NCBI GenBank assembly: GCA_965217685.1
Contig: CBDCIZ010000003.1
Location: forward strand, 4,030,001-4,094,000
DNA length: 64,000 bases
Source: Aurantimonas sp965217685
GTDB taxonomy: Bacteria > Pseudomonadota > Alphaproteobacteria > Rhizobiales > Rhizobiaceae
Reading direction: 5' to 3'
The first letter of the stretch is position 1. Every line of letters begins with the position of its first letter. Of the stretch, positions 52,450 to 60,803 are shown one piece after another. Below the pieces are notes generated by a model. It made no database searches. It saw only the letters and a program-made list of their open reading frames with translations, and had not been told where the DNA came from. Position numbers and translations under genes: made by a program.

Positions 52450-53052
52450 ATGCATTCCTTTATCAAGCAAGCGATCATCGGCTTCACGCTTCTCGCAGCC
52501 GGCTTTGCCGCAAGCCCGGCGGCGGCGGCCGCCGCCGCCATGCCAACAGCCGGCCGCACGTCACAGCCCGTCGGCCATTACGATTTCTGCAAGCGCTACC
52601 CGAGCAATTGCCAACGCAATGCGCGCGTCGGCCTTGTCAAGATGACCCGCGCCAACTGGGACAAGCTCGTTCAGATCAACGCCGCGGTGAACAACAACAT
52701 CATGCCGCGCACCGATCAGGACGTCTTTGGCGTTCCGGAATACTGGGCCTACCCGACCAACGAGGGCGATTGCGAGGATTTCGCACTGCTCAAGCAGTAC
52801 ATGCTCGGCCGTGAGGGTTTCCCCGCCTCGGCGCTCTTGATCACCGTGGTGCGCCAGACCAATGGCGACGGTCATGCGGTACTGACGATCCGCACCGATC
52901 AGGGCGACTACATTCTCGACAATCTGGATGCTCGCGTCCTCGCCTGGAACGACACCGACTACCAGTATCTGAAGCGCCAGTCCGAAGCCGATGCCGGCAA
53001 GTGGGCCACGATCAACGACGACCGCAACATCCTGGTCGGCAGCGTTCGCTGA
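52450..53052 (+). CDS. Transglutaminase-like cysteine protease (BTLCP/LapG family), secreted
   Basis: The 200-aa product has a signal peptide (hydrophobic 7-25, cleavage near the Ala-rich 26-30) and the bacterial transglutaminase-like cysteine protease domain. The triad is visible as Cys108 in NEGDCEDFALLKQYML, His142 in GDGHAVLTI and Asp157 in YILDNLDARV, with spacing close to LapG. LapG-type proteases act in the periplasm on large surface adhesins and are held in check by a c-di-GMP receptor such as LapD. No LapD or adhesin gene is seen here, so the target is unknown. The neighbouring PilZ gene hints at c-di-GMP but is a separate transcript. Confidence 0.87.
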   Translation: MHSFIKQAIIGFTLLAAGFAASPAAAAAAAMPTAGRTSQPVGHYDFCKRYPSNCQRNARVGLVKMTRANWDKLVQINAAVNNNIMPRTDQDVFGVPEYWAYPTNEGDCEDFALLKQYMLGREGFPASALLITVVRQTNGDGHAVLTIRTDQGDYILDNLDARVLAWNDTDYQYLKRQSEADAGKWATINDDRNILVGSVR

Positions 53053-53139
53053 GCGAATGCGAGGTGAAGGGTCACGTCCCTTTCGCCATCACCGACAGAG
53101 TTTCATTCCTCGCCCCCTGTAAAGAACGAAAAAAGCAAA

Positions 53140-53174
53140 GGGCCGGCTCCGATCATGATCGGGCCGGCCCGTTT
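53140..53174 (+). terminator. Long palindromic hairpin after the LapG-like gene
   Basis: GGGCCGGC (53140-53147) pairs with GCCGGCCC (53163-53170), with an inner palindrome CCGATCA/TGATCGG and one bulged T. Only GTTT follows, so termination strength is moderate. It lies 88 bp after the stop of the LapG-like gene. Confidence 0.6.
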
Positions 53175-53284
53175 CATGTCGTCTCGTCTTTTATCTCGTC
53201 TCGTCGACGCCGGTTCGGATCGCCGACAATGGCTCGTCATGGCGAACGCGGCAGACGATGAGGCTCCGCGCTTGCCTCTAATCC

Positions 53285-53494
53285 CTATTCCAGGTCGATG
53301 TCGAGGATGGTCATGGTGAAGTGATAGGAGAGTTCGCCCTCCTCGGTGTCCTTGGACAGGAGGCCGACGAATTCGCCGTTGAGGTAGACTTCGGCCGAGT
53401 CGACGCCGCGCGGCAAGGCGCGCACCTCGATGTCGGCGCCCTTGAGGCTGTTCCTCAGATAGGCCTGGAGCTTGCGGATTTCGTCGGGCTTCAC
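53285..53494 (-). CDS. DUF3126 family protein
   Basis: The 69-aa product reads MKPDEIRKLQAYLRNSLKGA at its start and contains RALPRGVDSAEVYLNGEFVG and GELSYHFTMTILDIDLE, the DUF3126 pattern. It is a small alpha/beta protein of unknown function found throughout Rhizobiales. The start is the GTG at 53494, with AGGAG 6-7 nt upstream; the longer frame has no matching N-terminus. It is on the same strand as cysE and 208 bp downstream of it, an order often seen in relatives (from memory). Confidence 0.87.
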   Translation of the reverse strand: MKPDEIRKLQAYLRNSLKGADIEVRALPRGVDSAEVYLNGEFVGLLSKDTEEGELSYHFTMTILDIDLE

Positions 53495-53702
53495 GGAGTT
53501 CTCCTGAATCGATTGGTACCCCCTAGCTAGCGGGCCGTTTGCCAATTCAATCCCGCATCGCCGCTGAAAGTGCTGCAACTCGTCTTGCCGGATGCGAAAG
53601 GGGCGTCGTGCAGTCGGTGCGGAGCACCCGCATGGCGAAAGAAATAGGCCGGCTCCTATGGTTTCGGGCCGCCTCGTCTTTCACTGGGAACGCGCTGATC
53701 AA

Positions 53703-54545
53703 TCAGTCGTTGCGCTCGAAACTCTGATCCATCGCGCGGGCCGGTTCGTCACAGTCGGTGTTGGTGCCGATCACCTTCGCCGGAACGCCGGCAACGGTCG
53801 TGTGCGGCGGCACCGGCTTCAGCACCACGGAGCCGGACGCGACCTTGGAGCATTCGCCGACGGCAATATTGCCGAGCACCTTGGCGCCCGCTCCGATCAG
53901 AACGCCACTGGCGATCTTCGGATGGCGATCGCCGAACTCCTTGCCGGTGCCGCCGAGCGTGACGCCCTGCAAGATGGAGACGTTGTCGGCCAGCGTCGCG
54001 GTCATGCCGACGACGATGCCTGTCGCATGGTCGAAGAAGATGCCACGGCCCATAGGCGCATTCGGATGGATATCGACCTGAAAGACTGCCGAGGAGCGTG
54101 ACTGGAGATAGAGCGCGAAGTCGCGTCGGCCGCCATGCCAAAGCCAATGGGCGAGCCGATGGGTCTGGATCGCGTGAAAGCCCTTGAAGTGGAGAAGCGC
54201 GTCCAGATACCGCTGGCATGCCGGATCGCGGTCGTAGACGGCTTGCAGGTCGGTGCGAAGCGTCGCGCCGAAGCTGTCGCTCTCTTCGGTCATCCTGGCG
54301 AACGCTTGGGCGATGACGATCGCCGGCAGGTCGACATGGTCGAGCCGCTGGCTGACCCGGTGGATCAGCGCCCCCTCCAGGCTCCGCTGGTTGAGGACGG
54401 TCGCATGGATGAAGCCGGCGAGAACCGGCTCGGCGCTCGCCGTGTCGGACGCTTCCTCGCGCACGGTCGCCCAGATCGGGTCGACGGCCTGAAGACGCTC
54501 GCCGCTGTGGCTCGGACCCGACGTCTTGATGGTGCCGATGCTCAT
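53703..54545 (-). CDS. cysE: Serine O-acetyltransferase
   Basis: CysE acetylates serine to O-acetylserine, the precursor of cysteine. The 280-aa product has the N-terminal helical domain (PIWATVREEASDTASAEPVL), the HFKGFHAIQTHRLAHWLW block and left-handed beta-helix hexapeptide repeats with DIHPNAPMGRGIFFDHATG, LQGVTLGGTGKEFGDRHPKI and PPHTTVAGVPAKVIG. His and Asp of the DHATG segment belong to the active site. Its C-terminal tail (about 20 residues) may bind CysK, as in other family members. It is an independent minus-strand gene. Confidence 0.95.
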   Translation of the reverse strand: MSIGTIKTSGPSHSGERLQAVDPIWATVREEASDTASAEPVLAGFIHATVLNQRSLEGALIHRVSQRLDHVDLPAIVIAQAFARMTEESDSFGATLRTDLQAVYDRDPACQRYLDALLHFKGFHAIQTHRLAHWLWHGGRRDFALYLQSRSSAVFQVDIHPNAPMGRGIFFDHATGIVVGMTATLADNVSILQGVTLGGTGKEFGDRHPKIASGVLIGAGAKVLGNIAVGECSKVASGSVVLKPVPPHTTVAGVPAKVIGTNTDCDEPARAMDQSFERND

Positions 54546-54734
54546 TTTTTCCTCCCGAAACGGGGATGTCGGTCGCGATCGAGTGCCGATGTATTTTTAG
54601 CCAGTATCACGCCGAAAGGCTGAACGAGCAAATAGGTGGTGCGGCAACCGAAGAAAAGGCCGCCGATCCGGCACGTTTTCGGCCGGTCCTGCTCGTCTGC
54701 GGTCCAACGAAAATGCGGCGAGCGCCAGCAGCGG

Positions 54735-55643
54735 TCAGCGGTTGCCGCAGAACCCGTGCCGCTTCAAAAAAGCGATGATCGCTTCGCCGAAGACGTCGTT
54801 GCGGTCGCCCGCGACCATGTGCCCGGCGCCGGCGATGTCGACGTACTCTGCCGCCGGTGCGAGCTTGCGAAACGCCGCGATCTCGTCAGCGGTGACGATG
54901 TCGGACTGCTGCCCCCTTACCAAAAGGACCGGCACGTCGAGACCGGCGAGTGCAATGGCCATTCGGGCGGCGGCCTCTTCCCGACGATACCCGGCGCCAG
55001 TTGTCTCCGACAGAAACGCCGGGTCCCAATGCCAGCGCCATCGCCCGTCGTCGCCGAGCCGCAGATTGCGTTTGAGTCCATCGAGCGACGGCGGTGCCTT
55101 GCGGCCCGGCAGGTAGCGGGCAACCGCCTCACCGGCTTCCTCGACGCTCGCGAAGCCCTCCTCCATCCGATCGCCCATGAAGGCCCGGATACGGGCGATC
55201 CCCTCCGGATTGAGGTCGGGCGTCACGTCGACGAGCACGATCGCGGCGAAGGGCGTCGCCGCGCCGCCCGAGGCGAGCAGCCCCGAGATACCGCCGAGCG
55301 ATGCGCCGACGAGCACGGGCTTCAGCCCGGTCTCGCCGGTGATCGTGGCGGCCAGGGTCTCAGCGTCGCGGCCGAAATCGAAGAAGCTGTAAGCGCCATC
55401 GCTCACCCAGTCGCTCGTTCCATGTCCGCGCTGATCGACCGCGATTGCATCGAGTCCCTCATCCGCCATACGGCGGGCGACGGCATTCCAGGCATGGCGC
55501 GTCTGACCACCACCATGCAGAAGCAGCACCGGCTGGCTTTCCCCGCCCTGGCCCTGGCCCTTGCCCTGGCCCGGACCCCGCCGCGTCCCGACGAGAACGT
55601 CGCCATCGGCACCAAGCCATGCGACGCGCCGCTCTTCGGGCAT
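54735..55643 (-). CDS. Alpha/beta hydrolase
   Basis: The 302-aa product has the alpha/beta hydrolase fold. The HG oxyanion motif is PVLLLHGGGQTRHAWN, a DQRGHGTSDW block follows, the nucleophile Ser is in LVGASLGGISGLLAS, and the catalytic His is in IAGAGHMVAGD. Near the N-terminus a short Gly/Gln-rich stretch (GPGQGKGQGQGGE) is probably a flexible insert. The substrate is unknown. The ATG at 55643 reads MPEERRVAWLGADG. It lies 20 bp after another alpha/beta hydrolase gene on the same strand, so the two are probably one operon. Confidence 0.85.
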   Translation of the reverse strand: MPEERRVAWLGADGDVLVGTRRGPGQGKGQGQGGESQPVLLLHGGGQTRHAWNAVARRMADEGLDAIAVDQRGHGTSDWVSDGAYSFFDFGRDAETLAATITGETGLKPVLVGASLGGISGLLASGGAATPFAAIVLVDVTPDLNPEGIARIRAFMGDRMEEGFASVEEAGEAVARYLPGRKAPPSLDGLKRNLRLGDDGRWRWHWDPAFLSETTGAGYRREEAAARMAIALAGLDVPVLLVRGQQSDIVTADEIAAFRKLAPAAEYVDIAGAGHMVAGDRNDVFGEAIIAFLKRHGFCGNR

Positions 55644-55663
55644 CGCCGGGTCAGCGACCCGGC

Positions 55664-56422
55664 TCACGCTGCGTCGGCGAGAAAGTCGAGAACCCGCGCC
55701 TTGAAACTGCGGTCGCCAACGGCGAGCATATGGTCGCGGCCCTTGATGGCGAAGATTTCGGCGTCGGGCATCAGCTCGGCCAATGCCTGCGGGTCGCCGG
55801 CGATTTCGTCCATGGTTCCAACGCCGATCAGGGTCGGCTGCTCGATCCGCGCGACCTCGCTCGGGGTCAACTCCTGGCGCGAGGTCGATATGCAAGCGGC
55901 AAGCGCCTCGCGGTCGCTCTGGGTGCGATCGGCGAAGGCGCGGAACATGCGCCCCCGTTCGTCGGTGACGTCGTCCAGCGACGGGGCGCGCAGCGCCGCG
56001 GCGATCGGGTCCCAGTCGCCAACGCCGGCAACGAGACCAATCCCGAGCCCGCCGAGAATCAGGCAGGAGAAGCGGTTCGGCGTCGCGAGCGCCGCGAAGG
56101 CCGCGACGCGGGCCCCCATCGAATAGCCGAACATCGCAGCTTGGCCGATCCCCAGATGATCGAGCAGTGCGACGGCATCGCCCGCCATCTTCTGCGGCGT
56201 ATAGGCCGCCTCGTCGCGCGGCTTGTCGCTCGCCCCGTGGCCGCGATGATCGAAGGCGATCACGCGGAAGCCGGCCTTGGTCAAGGTCTGCACCCAGCCC
56301 GGATCGATCCAGTTGACCCGCATCGAGGAAGCAAAGCCGTGCATCAGGAGGATTGCCGGCCGATCGCTGCCGCCCTCGTCCAGAAAGGCGAGGTCGAGGC
56401 CATCGCTCGAAAAATGCTGCAT
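55664..56422 (-). CDS. Alpha/beta hydrolase
   Basis: The 252-aa product is a second alpha/beta hydrolase of the same layout: ILLMHGFASSMRVNW (HG motif), VIAFDHRGHGASDKP, nucleophile Ser in MFGYSMGARVAAF (G-Y-S-M-G), and the catalytic His in IKGRDHMLAVGD. It differs enough from its neighbour not to be a recent duplicate. The ATG at 56422 (MQHFSSDGLDLAFLD) is preferred; the frame extends 77 codons upstream without conservation. Possible roles are esterase or lactonase. It is divergent from the zinc-finger gene. Confidence 0.85.
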   Translation of the reverse strand: MQHFSSDGLDLAFLDEGGSDRPAILLMHGFASSMRVNWIDPGWVQTLTKAGFRVIAFDHRGHGASDKPRDEAAYTPQKMAGDAVALLDHLGIGQAAMFGYSMGARVAAFAALATPNRFSCLILGGLGIGLVAGVGDWDPIAAALRAPSLDDVTDERGRMFRAFADRTQSDREALAACISTSRQELTPSEVARIEQPTLIGVGTMDEIAGDPQALAELMPDAEIFAIKGRDHMLAVGDRSFKARVLDFLADAA

Positions 56423-56676
56423 GGGTTCGATCCGTCCTCGTTTCGTTTCGTGCGTCGCCGGCACGCCTTGCGATGGCGACATAGCAAAGGCGGCACGCCG
56501 GTCAAAATCCAGTCGGTCAAAATCCGTGAGGGCGGCGATCGAAACCCGACACGTTTCGGGCGAGAGCGACGACAAGGCCGACTGGACGAAAAGGCCGATC
56601 GATCGCCGCCATGCACCCTGTTCAAGCCGGCGCTGGCCCATTATGGTTCGCACCGCGACACAACAGAACCTGAGAG

Positions 56677-56928
56677 ATGAGCGCGATGGCCGGGCACCAG
56701 ATCCCGCACTTCCAGAACGACGAGGGTCACGACACGATCGCGATCGGCGTCACCGAGTTCATGTGCTGCGGCGCCAACCCGCCGCACGACCATCCGCATG
56801 TCTATCTCGACATGGGCGACGAGGGCGAAATGGTCTGCAGCTACTGCTCGACCCTTTACAAGCTCGATCCGTCGCTGAAGGCCGATGACACCCGGCCTGC
56901 CGGGTGCGTCTACGATCAGGCCGCCTGA
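56677..56928 (+). CDS. Zinc-finger protein (zf-CHCC, NDUFS6-like)
   Basis: The 83-aa product has the zf-CHCC arrangement known from the complex I accessory subunit NDUFS6: Cys31 in FMCCGANPP, His39 in HDHPHVYLDMGD, then Cys54 and Cys57 in MVCSYCSTLYKLD. The metal is expected to be zinc. In alphaproteobacteria this protein binds complex I, in line with the NDUFA12-like gene elsewhere in this window. An alternative start is the ATG at 56686. Its TGA is followed, in the same frame, by one codon and the CTG that appears to start the monooxygenase gene. Confidence 0.88.
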   Translation: MSAMAGHQIPHFQNDEGHDTIAIGVTEFMCCGANPPHDHPHVYLDMGDEGEMVCSYCSTLYKLDPSLKADDTRPAGCVYDQAA

Positions 56929-56931
56929 CTC

Positions 56932-58248
56932 CTGAGCACCTCCGCCCCGATCGGGAACGTCGCGCCGATCGGCACTGAACCGATCGCCATCGTCGGCAGC
57001 GGTATCGCCGGCCTGACCCTGGCACTGGAACTCGCGCGAATCGGTCTTCGCTGTAACATCTACGAACGTGCACCGAAGCTTGTGGAGGCCGGCGCCGGTA
57101 TCCAGCTGTCGCCCAATGCGCTCAGGGTGCTCGGCCGGCTGGGCCTGACCGGACGTCTCGATGCGGCAGGAACCCTGGCCCGCACGGTCACGCTGCGGTC
57201 CGCCCGCTCCGGGCGCAGCATCGCGAAGGTCCCGGTGTCTTCCGGAGACGGCACGCCCTACCTCTCGATCCACCGCGCCGATCTGCAGTCGGTGCTTGTC
57301 GATGCGGTCGCCACCTGCGGCATGGCCCGCCTGCATCTCGGACGAACGCTCACGAGCGTCGAATCATCCGAAAGCGCGATTCGGCTGTCCTTCGAGGTCG
57401 CGGACGAGGCGAACGGATCGGCTGAAAGCCGGCGCCAAGAAACCGTCGAAGCGGCACTGGTGGTGGGCGCCGACGGCGTCCATTCCACGTTGGCGTCACT
57501 TTTGAAAGCCGGGCCCGTCCGGGCGACCGGCGCGGTGGCATGGCGCGGAACGGTCGCTCTCGACGGGCCATCTGGGGCTGCGCATGCGCCGGACGAGGCA
57601 TCCACCGGAATCGAGGCCTGGCTCGGCTCCAGACGCCACGCCATCGCCTACCCTGTCGCCGGCGGACGCCGCACCAATCTCGTGCTGATCGAGCCGTCGG
57701 GCGGCCGTCCACATGATCGGCGATCTTCGACTTCAGCGCACCAAAGCTTGGATGAGGACAACGGCCAAAGCCTGTTACCGGGAATTGAGCGCCAGCCGGA
57801 CGCGCAAGGCATCGCGGCCCGGTTTGCCGATTGGGACCCGCGTTTGCGCAAAATGATCGCGGCGACCTTCGCGCTCTCGCCCTGGCCGCTTCTCGAAGTG
57901 CCGGACGATCGCGCCTGGCGTCACCTGGGCAACCGCGTGCTTCTGATCGGCGACGCGGCCCACGCGATGCTGCCCTACGCAGCCCAGGGCGCCGCAATGG
58001 CGATCGAGGACGCCGCCGTGCTCGCCAACCAGTTGGCGATCGCACTTGGCCCTTCACAAGCGCTGGCCGCTTACGAGGCCGCGCGCCGACCGCGCATCGA
58101 GCGGGTCGCCAAGCGAGTGGCCTTCCATCGCTGGATCTATCACATGTCGGCCCCCGTCAGCTTCGGGCGCGATGCGGTGCTGGGGGTCGCGCCCGCCGAC
58201 GCCCTGAGAAAGAGCCTTGCCTGGCTCTACGACTGGTCGCCGGATTGA
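56932..58248 (+). CDS. FAD-dependent monooxygenase with apparent CTG start
   Basis: The product is a class A flavin monooxygenase related to UbiH and salicylate hydroxylase. The FAD-binding motif is IAIVGSGIAGLTLALELA (residues 18-35 from 56932) with the ribose-binding Glu in IYERAP, then the ALVVGADGVHSTL motif and the GDAAHAMLPYAAQGAAMAIE block. The first ordinary start codon in frame is GTG at 57082, but starting there would remove the GxGxxG loop. Between the zinc-finger stop (56926-56928) and that loop there is no ATG, GTG or TTG, only the CTG at 56932 giving MSTSAPIG. A lost ATG, CTG initiation, or TGA read-through are the options. Length from CTG is 438 aa. Confidence 0.78.
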   Translation: MSTSAPIGNVAPIGTEPIAIVGSGIAGLTLALELARIGLRCNIYERAPKLVEAGAGIQLSPNALRVLGRLGLTGRLDAAGTLARTVTLRSARSGRSIAKVPVSSGDGTPYLSIHRADLQSVLVDAVATCGMARLHLGRTLTSVESSESAIRLSFEVADEANGSAESRRQETVEAALVVGADGVHSTLASLLKAGPVRATGAVAWRGTVALDGPSGAAHAPDEASTGIEAWLGSRRHAIAYPVAGGRRTNLVLIEPSGGRPHDRRSSTSAHQSLDEDNGQSLLPGIERQPDAQGIAARFADWDPRLRKMIAATFALSPWPLLEVPDDRAWRHLGNRVLLIGDAAHAMLPYAAQGAAMAIEDAAVLANQLAIALGPSQALAAYEAARRPRIERVAKRVAFHRWIYHMSAPVSFGRDAVLGVAPADALRKSLAWLYDWSPD

Positions 58249-58441
58249 GACGAAGGCGCCGGCCGGTCGGGCCCGAGTTCGGCCGCCTGGCGTGACACGG
58301 TTGGAACGCTCCGCCTCCTGCACCATTTACCCTCGACCGATCGGGATGCCGGCGAACGCGGCATCGCGGCGCAAATGGTGAGAGAACATCACCAGGCGTC
58401 GATCGGGAGCCCGAAGGGACGGTTTCACCGAAAGGTACTTC

Positions 58442-60547
58442 ATGCCGAATTTCAAACAAACGGGCCGACTCGTCGGCGTAGCGGCGCTTGCGGCTTCGAC
58501 GGCGCTGAGCGGACCGATCTCTGCCTACGCGCAGGACAACATGTCCGTGCGCATGGCCCAGGCGGACGCACAGTCGCCGCTGCCCGCCGACCAGCAGCCG
58601 GCGGAACCTGCCGCGGAGGCCCAGCCCGCAGCACCTGCCGAGCCGGTTGCGGAACAACCGGCTCCCGAACCCGAGGCCGAGGAGCCGGCACCGGCGCCTG
58701 AGCCGAAGGCGGAAGAACCAGCTCCAGCGCCCGAGCCGAAGGCCGAAGCGCCCGCCCCGGCCCTCGAACCGAAGGCCGAAGAACCGGCGCCGGCCGCCGA
58801 AGAGCCTGTTGAAGCTGCGCCGGCCGAAGAGCCCGCAGCAGCACCGGCGCCGGCCGCCGAGAAGCCTGCTGACACGGCGCCAGCAGCCGAAAATCCTGCT
58901 GAAGAGACGGCGGCACCTGCCGCTGAGGTGCCGAAGGAACGCTCAGGCGAAAAATCACGCACGAGCGAGTCCCCTGCTGAAGTAGCCCCGGCGGCCGAAC
59001 AGCCTGAGGCTGAAGCCCCTCCACCGCCGGCAGATGCTCCGGCTGTGACGACACCCGCCAATGAGCCGGCGCCGGACGCCACGCCCGACGGCGCGGCTCC
59101 TGCCGCGAGCGACGCCCCTGTGCCCGTGCCGGAAACCCCGGCTCCAGGCCAGGCGACCGGCCAGGAGGCTGCACCGGCCGCAGCGCCGGCCGGTGTTGCG
59201 GCACCCCCGCCGGCCGACGCAACACCACCCGCTGGAGAAACCCCGGGCGCTCCGCCGGCAGCACCAGACAGCGTACCGGCCGCACCCGCCGACCAGGCAG
59301 CGCCCGCCGCTGCAGGCGATGCTGCCGCCACTGCCCCAGGCGCCGATGCGGCTGCTGCTGCCCCGCGTCCAGTCGAAACCCCCGAGCCGGTGGCCGCGGA
59401 CGTTCAGACGCAGGCTGTGCCTCAGGGCGGTCTCGCAGCCAGCGATGCCCGCGTTCAACAGCTCACGGCTCCTGTCGAAGTGCCGTCTATCACAGCCGAA
59501 CAGGGCCAGCGCATCGCTGCACCTTCGGCAGCCGCGGCGGCACCTGGGGCGACCGACAACTCGACCACCACGAACACGACGAACAACACCACGGTGAACA
59601 ACACGACGGTCAACAACACGACCATCGCGGCGCCGCAACTTCCGCCCGGCGCCACGGTGGTCGAGCGTGTCGGCGATCGTGACATCCTCTCCATCGTCGG
59701 AGCCGGCGTCGCCGGGGCCGTCGTCGGTGGAGCCGCGGCCTATTTCATCCGCGGAAACGACGACGACCGGATCGCCAACCAGGCCGAGGATCGCTATTAC
59801 GAGCAGCTGCGCGACGACCGTCGCCGCCAGACCATCGTGCGGCCGAACGGCGTCCAGGTGGTAACGATCACCAATCGCTACGGCGACGTGATCCAGCGCT
59901 CCAAGATCCTTCAGGATGGCCAGGAGGTGGTTCTGTTCTACGATCCTTATTCGGCGGACGCCGACCGGCCGGACTATTACACCGACCCGGCCGCCGATCT
60001 GCCGCCGTTGCGGCTGGAGATTCCGGAGGACCAGTACATCGTCGATCCGCGACAGCCCGACGAGGACCTCTACTACCGAACGATGGTTGCTCCCCCGGTC
60101 GAGACCGTGGAGCGGATCTATTCCCTCGACGAGGTTCGCCGGTCGCAGCGTATTCGCGACAAGGTACGCCGCATCGATCTTTCGACGATCAACTTCGACT
60201 TCGGATCGGACGCCATCGCCCAGAAGCAGGTGCCGAACCTGCAGGCCCTGGCCGAGGCGATCGCCAAGATCATCGAAGAAAACCCGGACGAGACCTTCCT
60301 GATCGAGGGTCACACGGACGCGGTTGGCAAGGAGGTCGCCAATCTGGCGCTTTCGGATCGACGGGCCGAGTCCATCGCATCGGCGCTCACCCAGTATTTC
60401 GACGTGCCGCCTGAAAACCTGATCACGCAGGGCTACGGCGAGAGCGATCTGAAGGTGAAGACGCAGACCGAGAATCGCGAGAACCGTCGCGTGACGGTAC
60501 GGCGCATCACGGCGTTGGTGAAGCCGGTGACCACAGCCCGGCGCTGA
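58442..60547 (+). CDS. Large OmpA-family outer-membrane protein with Pro/Ala/Glu-rich region
   Basis: The 701-aa product has a signal peptide (1-30, cleavage after ISAYA), a very long disordered region (about 31-370) rich in Pro, Ala and Glu, with tandem copies of PAPEPKAEE around residues 80-120, then a Thr/Asn-rich stretch (TTTNTTNNTTVNNTTVNNTT, about 376-395). A Gly/Ala hydrophobic segment (IVGAGVAGAVVGGAAAYFI, about 418-436) may lie in the membrane. The C-terminal OmpA domain (about 573-699) has INFDFGSDAIAQKQV, EGHTDAVGKEVAN and NRRVTVRRI for peptidoglycan binding. It probably tethers the outer membrane to the wall. A terminator follows. Confidence 0.88.
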   Translation: MPNFKQTGRLVGVAALAASTALSGPISAYAQDNMSVRMAQADAQSPLPADQQPAEPAAEAQPAAPAEPVAEQPAPEPEAEEPAPAPEPKAEEPAPAPEPKAEAPAPALEPKAEEPAPAAEEPVEAAPAEEPAAAPAPAAEKPADTAPAAENPAEETAAPAAEVPKERSGEKSRTSESPAEVAPAAEQPEAEAPPPPADAPAVTTPANEPAPDATPDGAAPAASDAPVPVPETPAPGQATGQEAAPAAAPAGVAAPPPADATPPAGETPGAPPAAPDSVPAAPADQAAPAAAGDAAATAPGADAAAAAPRPVETPEPVAADVQTQAVPQGGLAASDARVQQLTAPVEVPSITAEQGQRIAAPSAAAAAPGATDNSTTTNTTNNTTVNNTTVNNTTIAAPQLPPGATVVERVGDRDILSIVGAGVAGAVVGGAAAYFIRGNDDDRIANQAEDRYYEQLRDDRRRQTIVRPNGVQVVTITNRYGDVIQRSKILQDGQEVVLFYDPYSADADRPDYYTDPAADLPPLRLEIPEDQYIVDPRQPDEDLYYRTMVAPPVETVERIYSLDEVRRSQRIRDKVRRIDLSTINFDFGSDAIAQKQVPNLQALAEAIAKIIEENPDETFLIEGHTDAVGKEVANLALSDRRAESIASALTQYFDVPPENLITQGYGESDLKVKTQTENRENRRVTVRRITALVKPVTTARR

Positions 60548-60578
60548 CCCGCTCGGCGGATCATACGGCGAATGAACG

Positions 60579-60604
60579 ACGGCGGCCCACGGGGTCGCCG
60601 TTTT
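60579..60604 (+). terminator. Factor-independent terminator after the OmpA-family gene
   Basis: ACGGCGGCCC (60579-60588) pairs with GGGTCGCCGT (60592-60601), 10 bp with one G-T pair and a 3-nt loop, followed by TTTTC. It lies 32 bp after the stop. Confidence 0.82.
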
Positions 60605-60608
60605 CGAT

Positions 60609-60803
60609 TCAGGCGTTAGCCATACGCCTGACGAGCGCCGCCGCCAGCAGTATCCTGCGAAAGATGAGCTCAAGGCGATCGGTGTAGCGACTGATGAACT
60701 CGTAGATAGCTGGGCGCGGGCCGGCCGGCACTTGCGGCCACATATGTAGCTTCGACAACGGATCGTCTAGCTTCGACAACGGATCGTCGTTCGCGAGGCT
60801 CAC
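60609..60803 (-). CDS. Small hypothetical protein with tandem seven-residue repeat
   Basis: This 64-codon frame starts with a GTG that overlaps the stop of the AI-2E family gene in GTGA, a usual sign of coupling. Residues 6-19 read DDPLSKLDDPLSKL, coded by two exact 21-bp copies. The rest includes YEFISRYTDRLELIFRRILL and ends with a short hydrophobic/basic helix. I recognise no family. It could be a real small protein or a chance frame; the gene-end overlap and lack of other coding in the region favour the former only slightly. Confidence 0.4.
   Translation of the reverse strand: MSLANDDPLSKLDDPLSKLHMWPQVPAGPRPAIYEFISRYTDRLELIFRRILLAAALVRRMANA
60747..60788. repeat. Two tandem 21-bp direct repeats
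   Basis: TAGCTTCGACAACGGATCGT plus C occurs twice without interruption (60747-60767 and 60768-60788), both copies identical. The unit is a multiple of three, so the small frame on the minus strand stays open. It looks like a recent slippage or duplication event. Confidence 0.92.
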
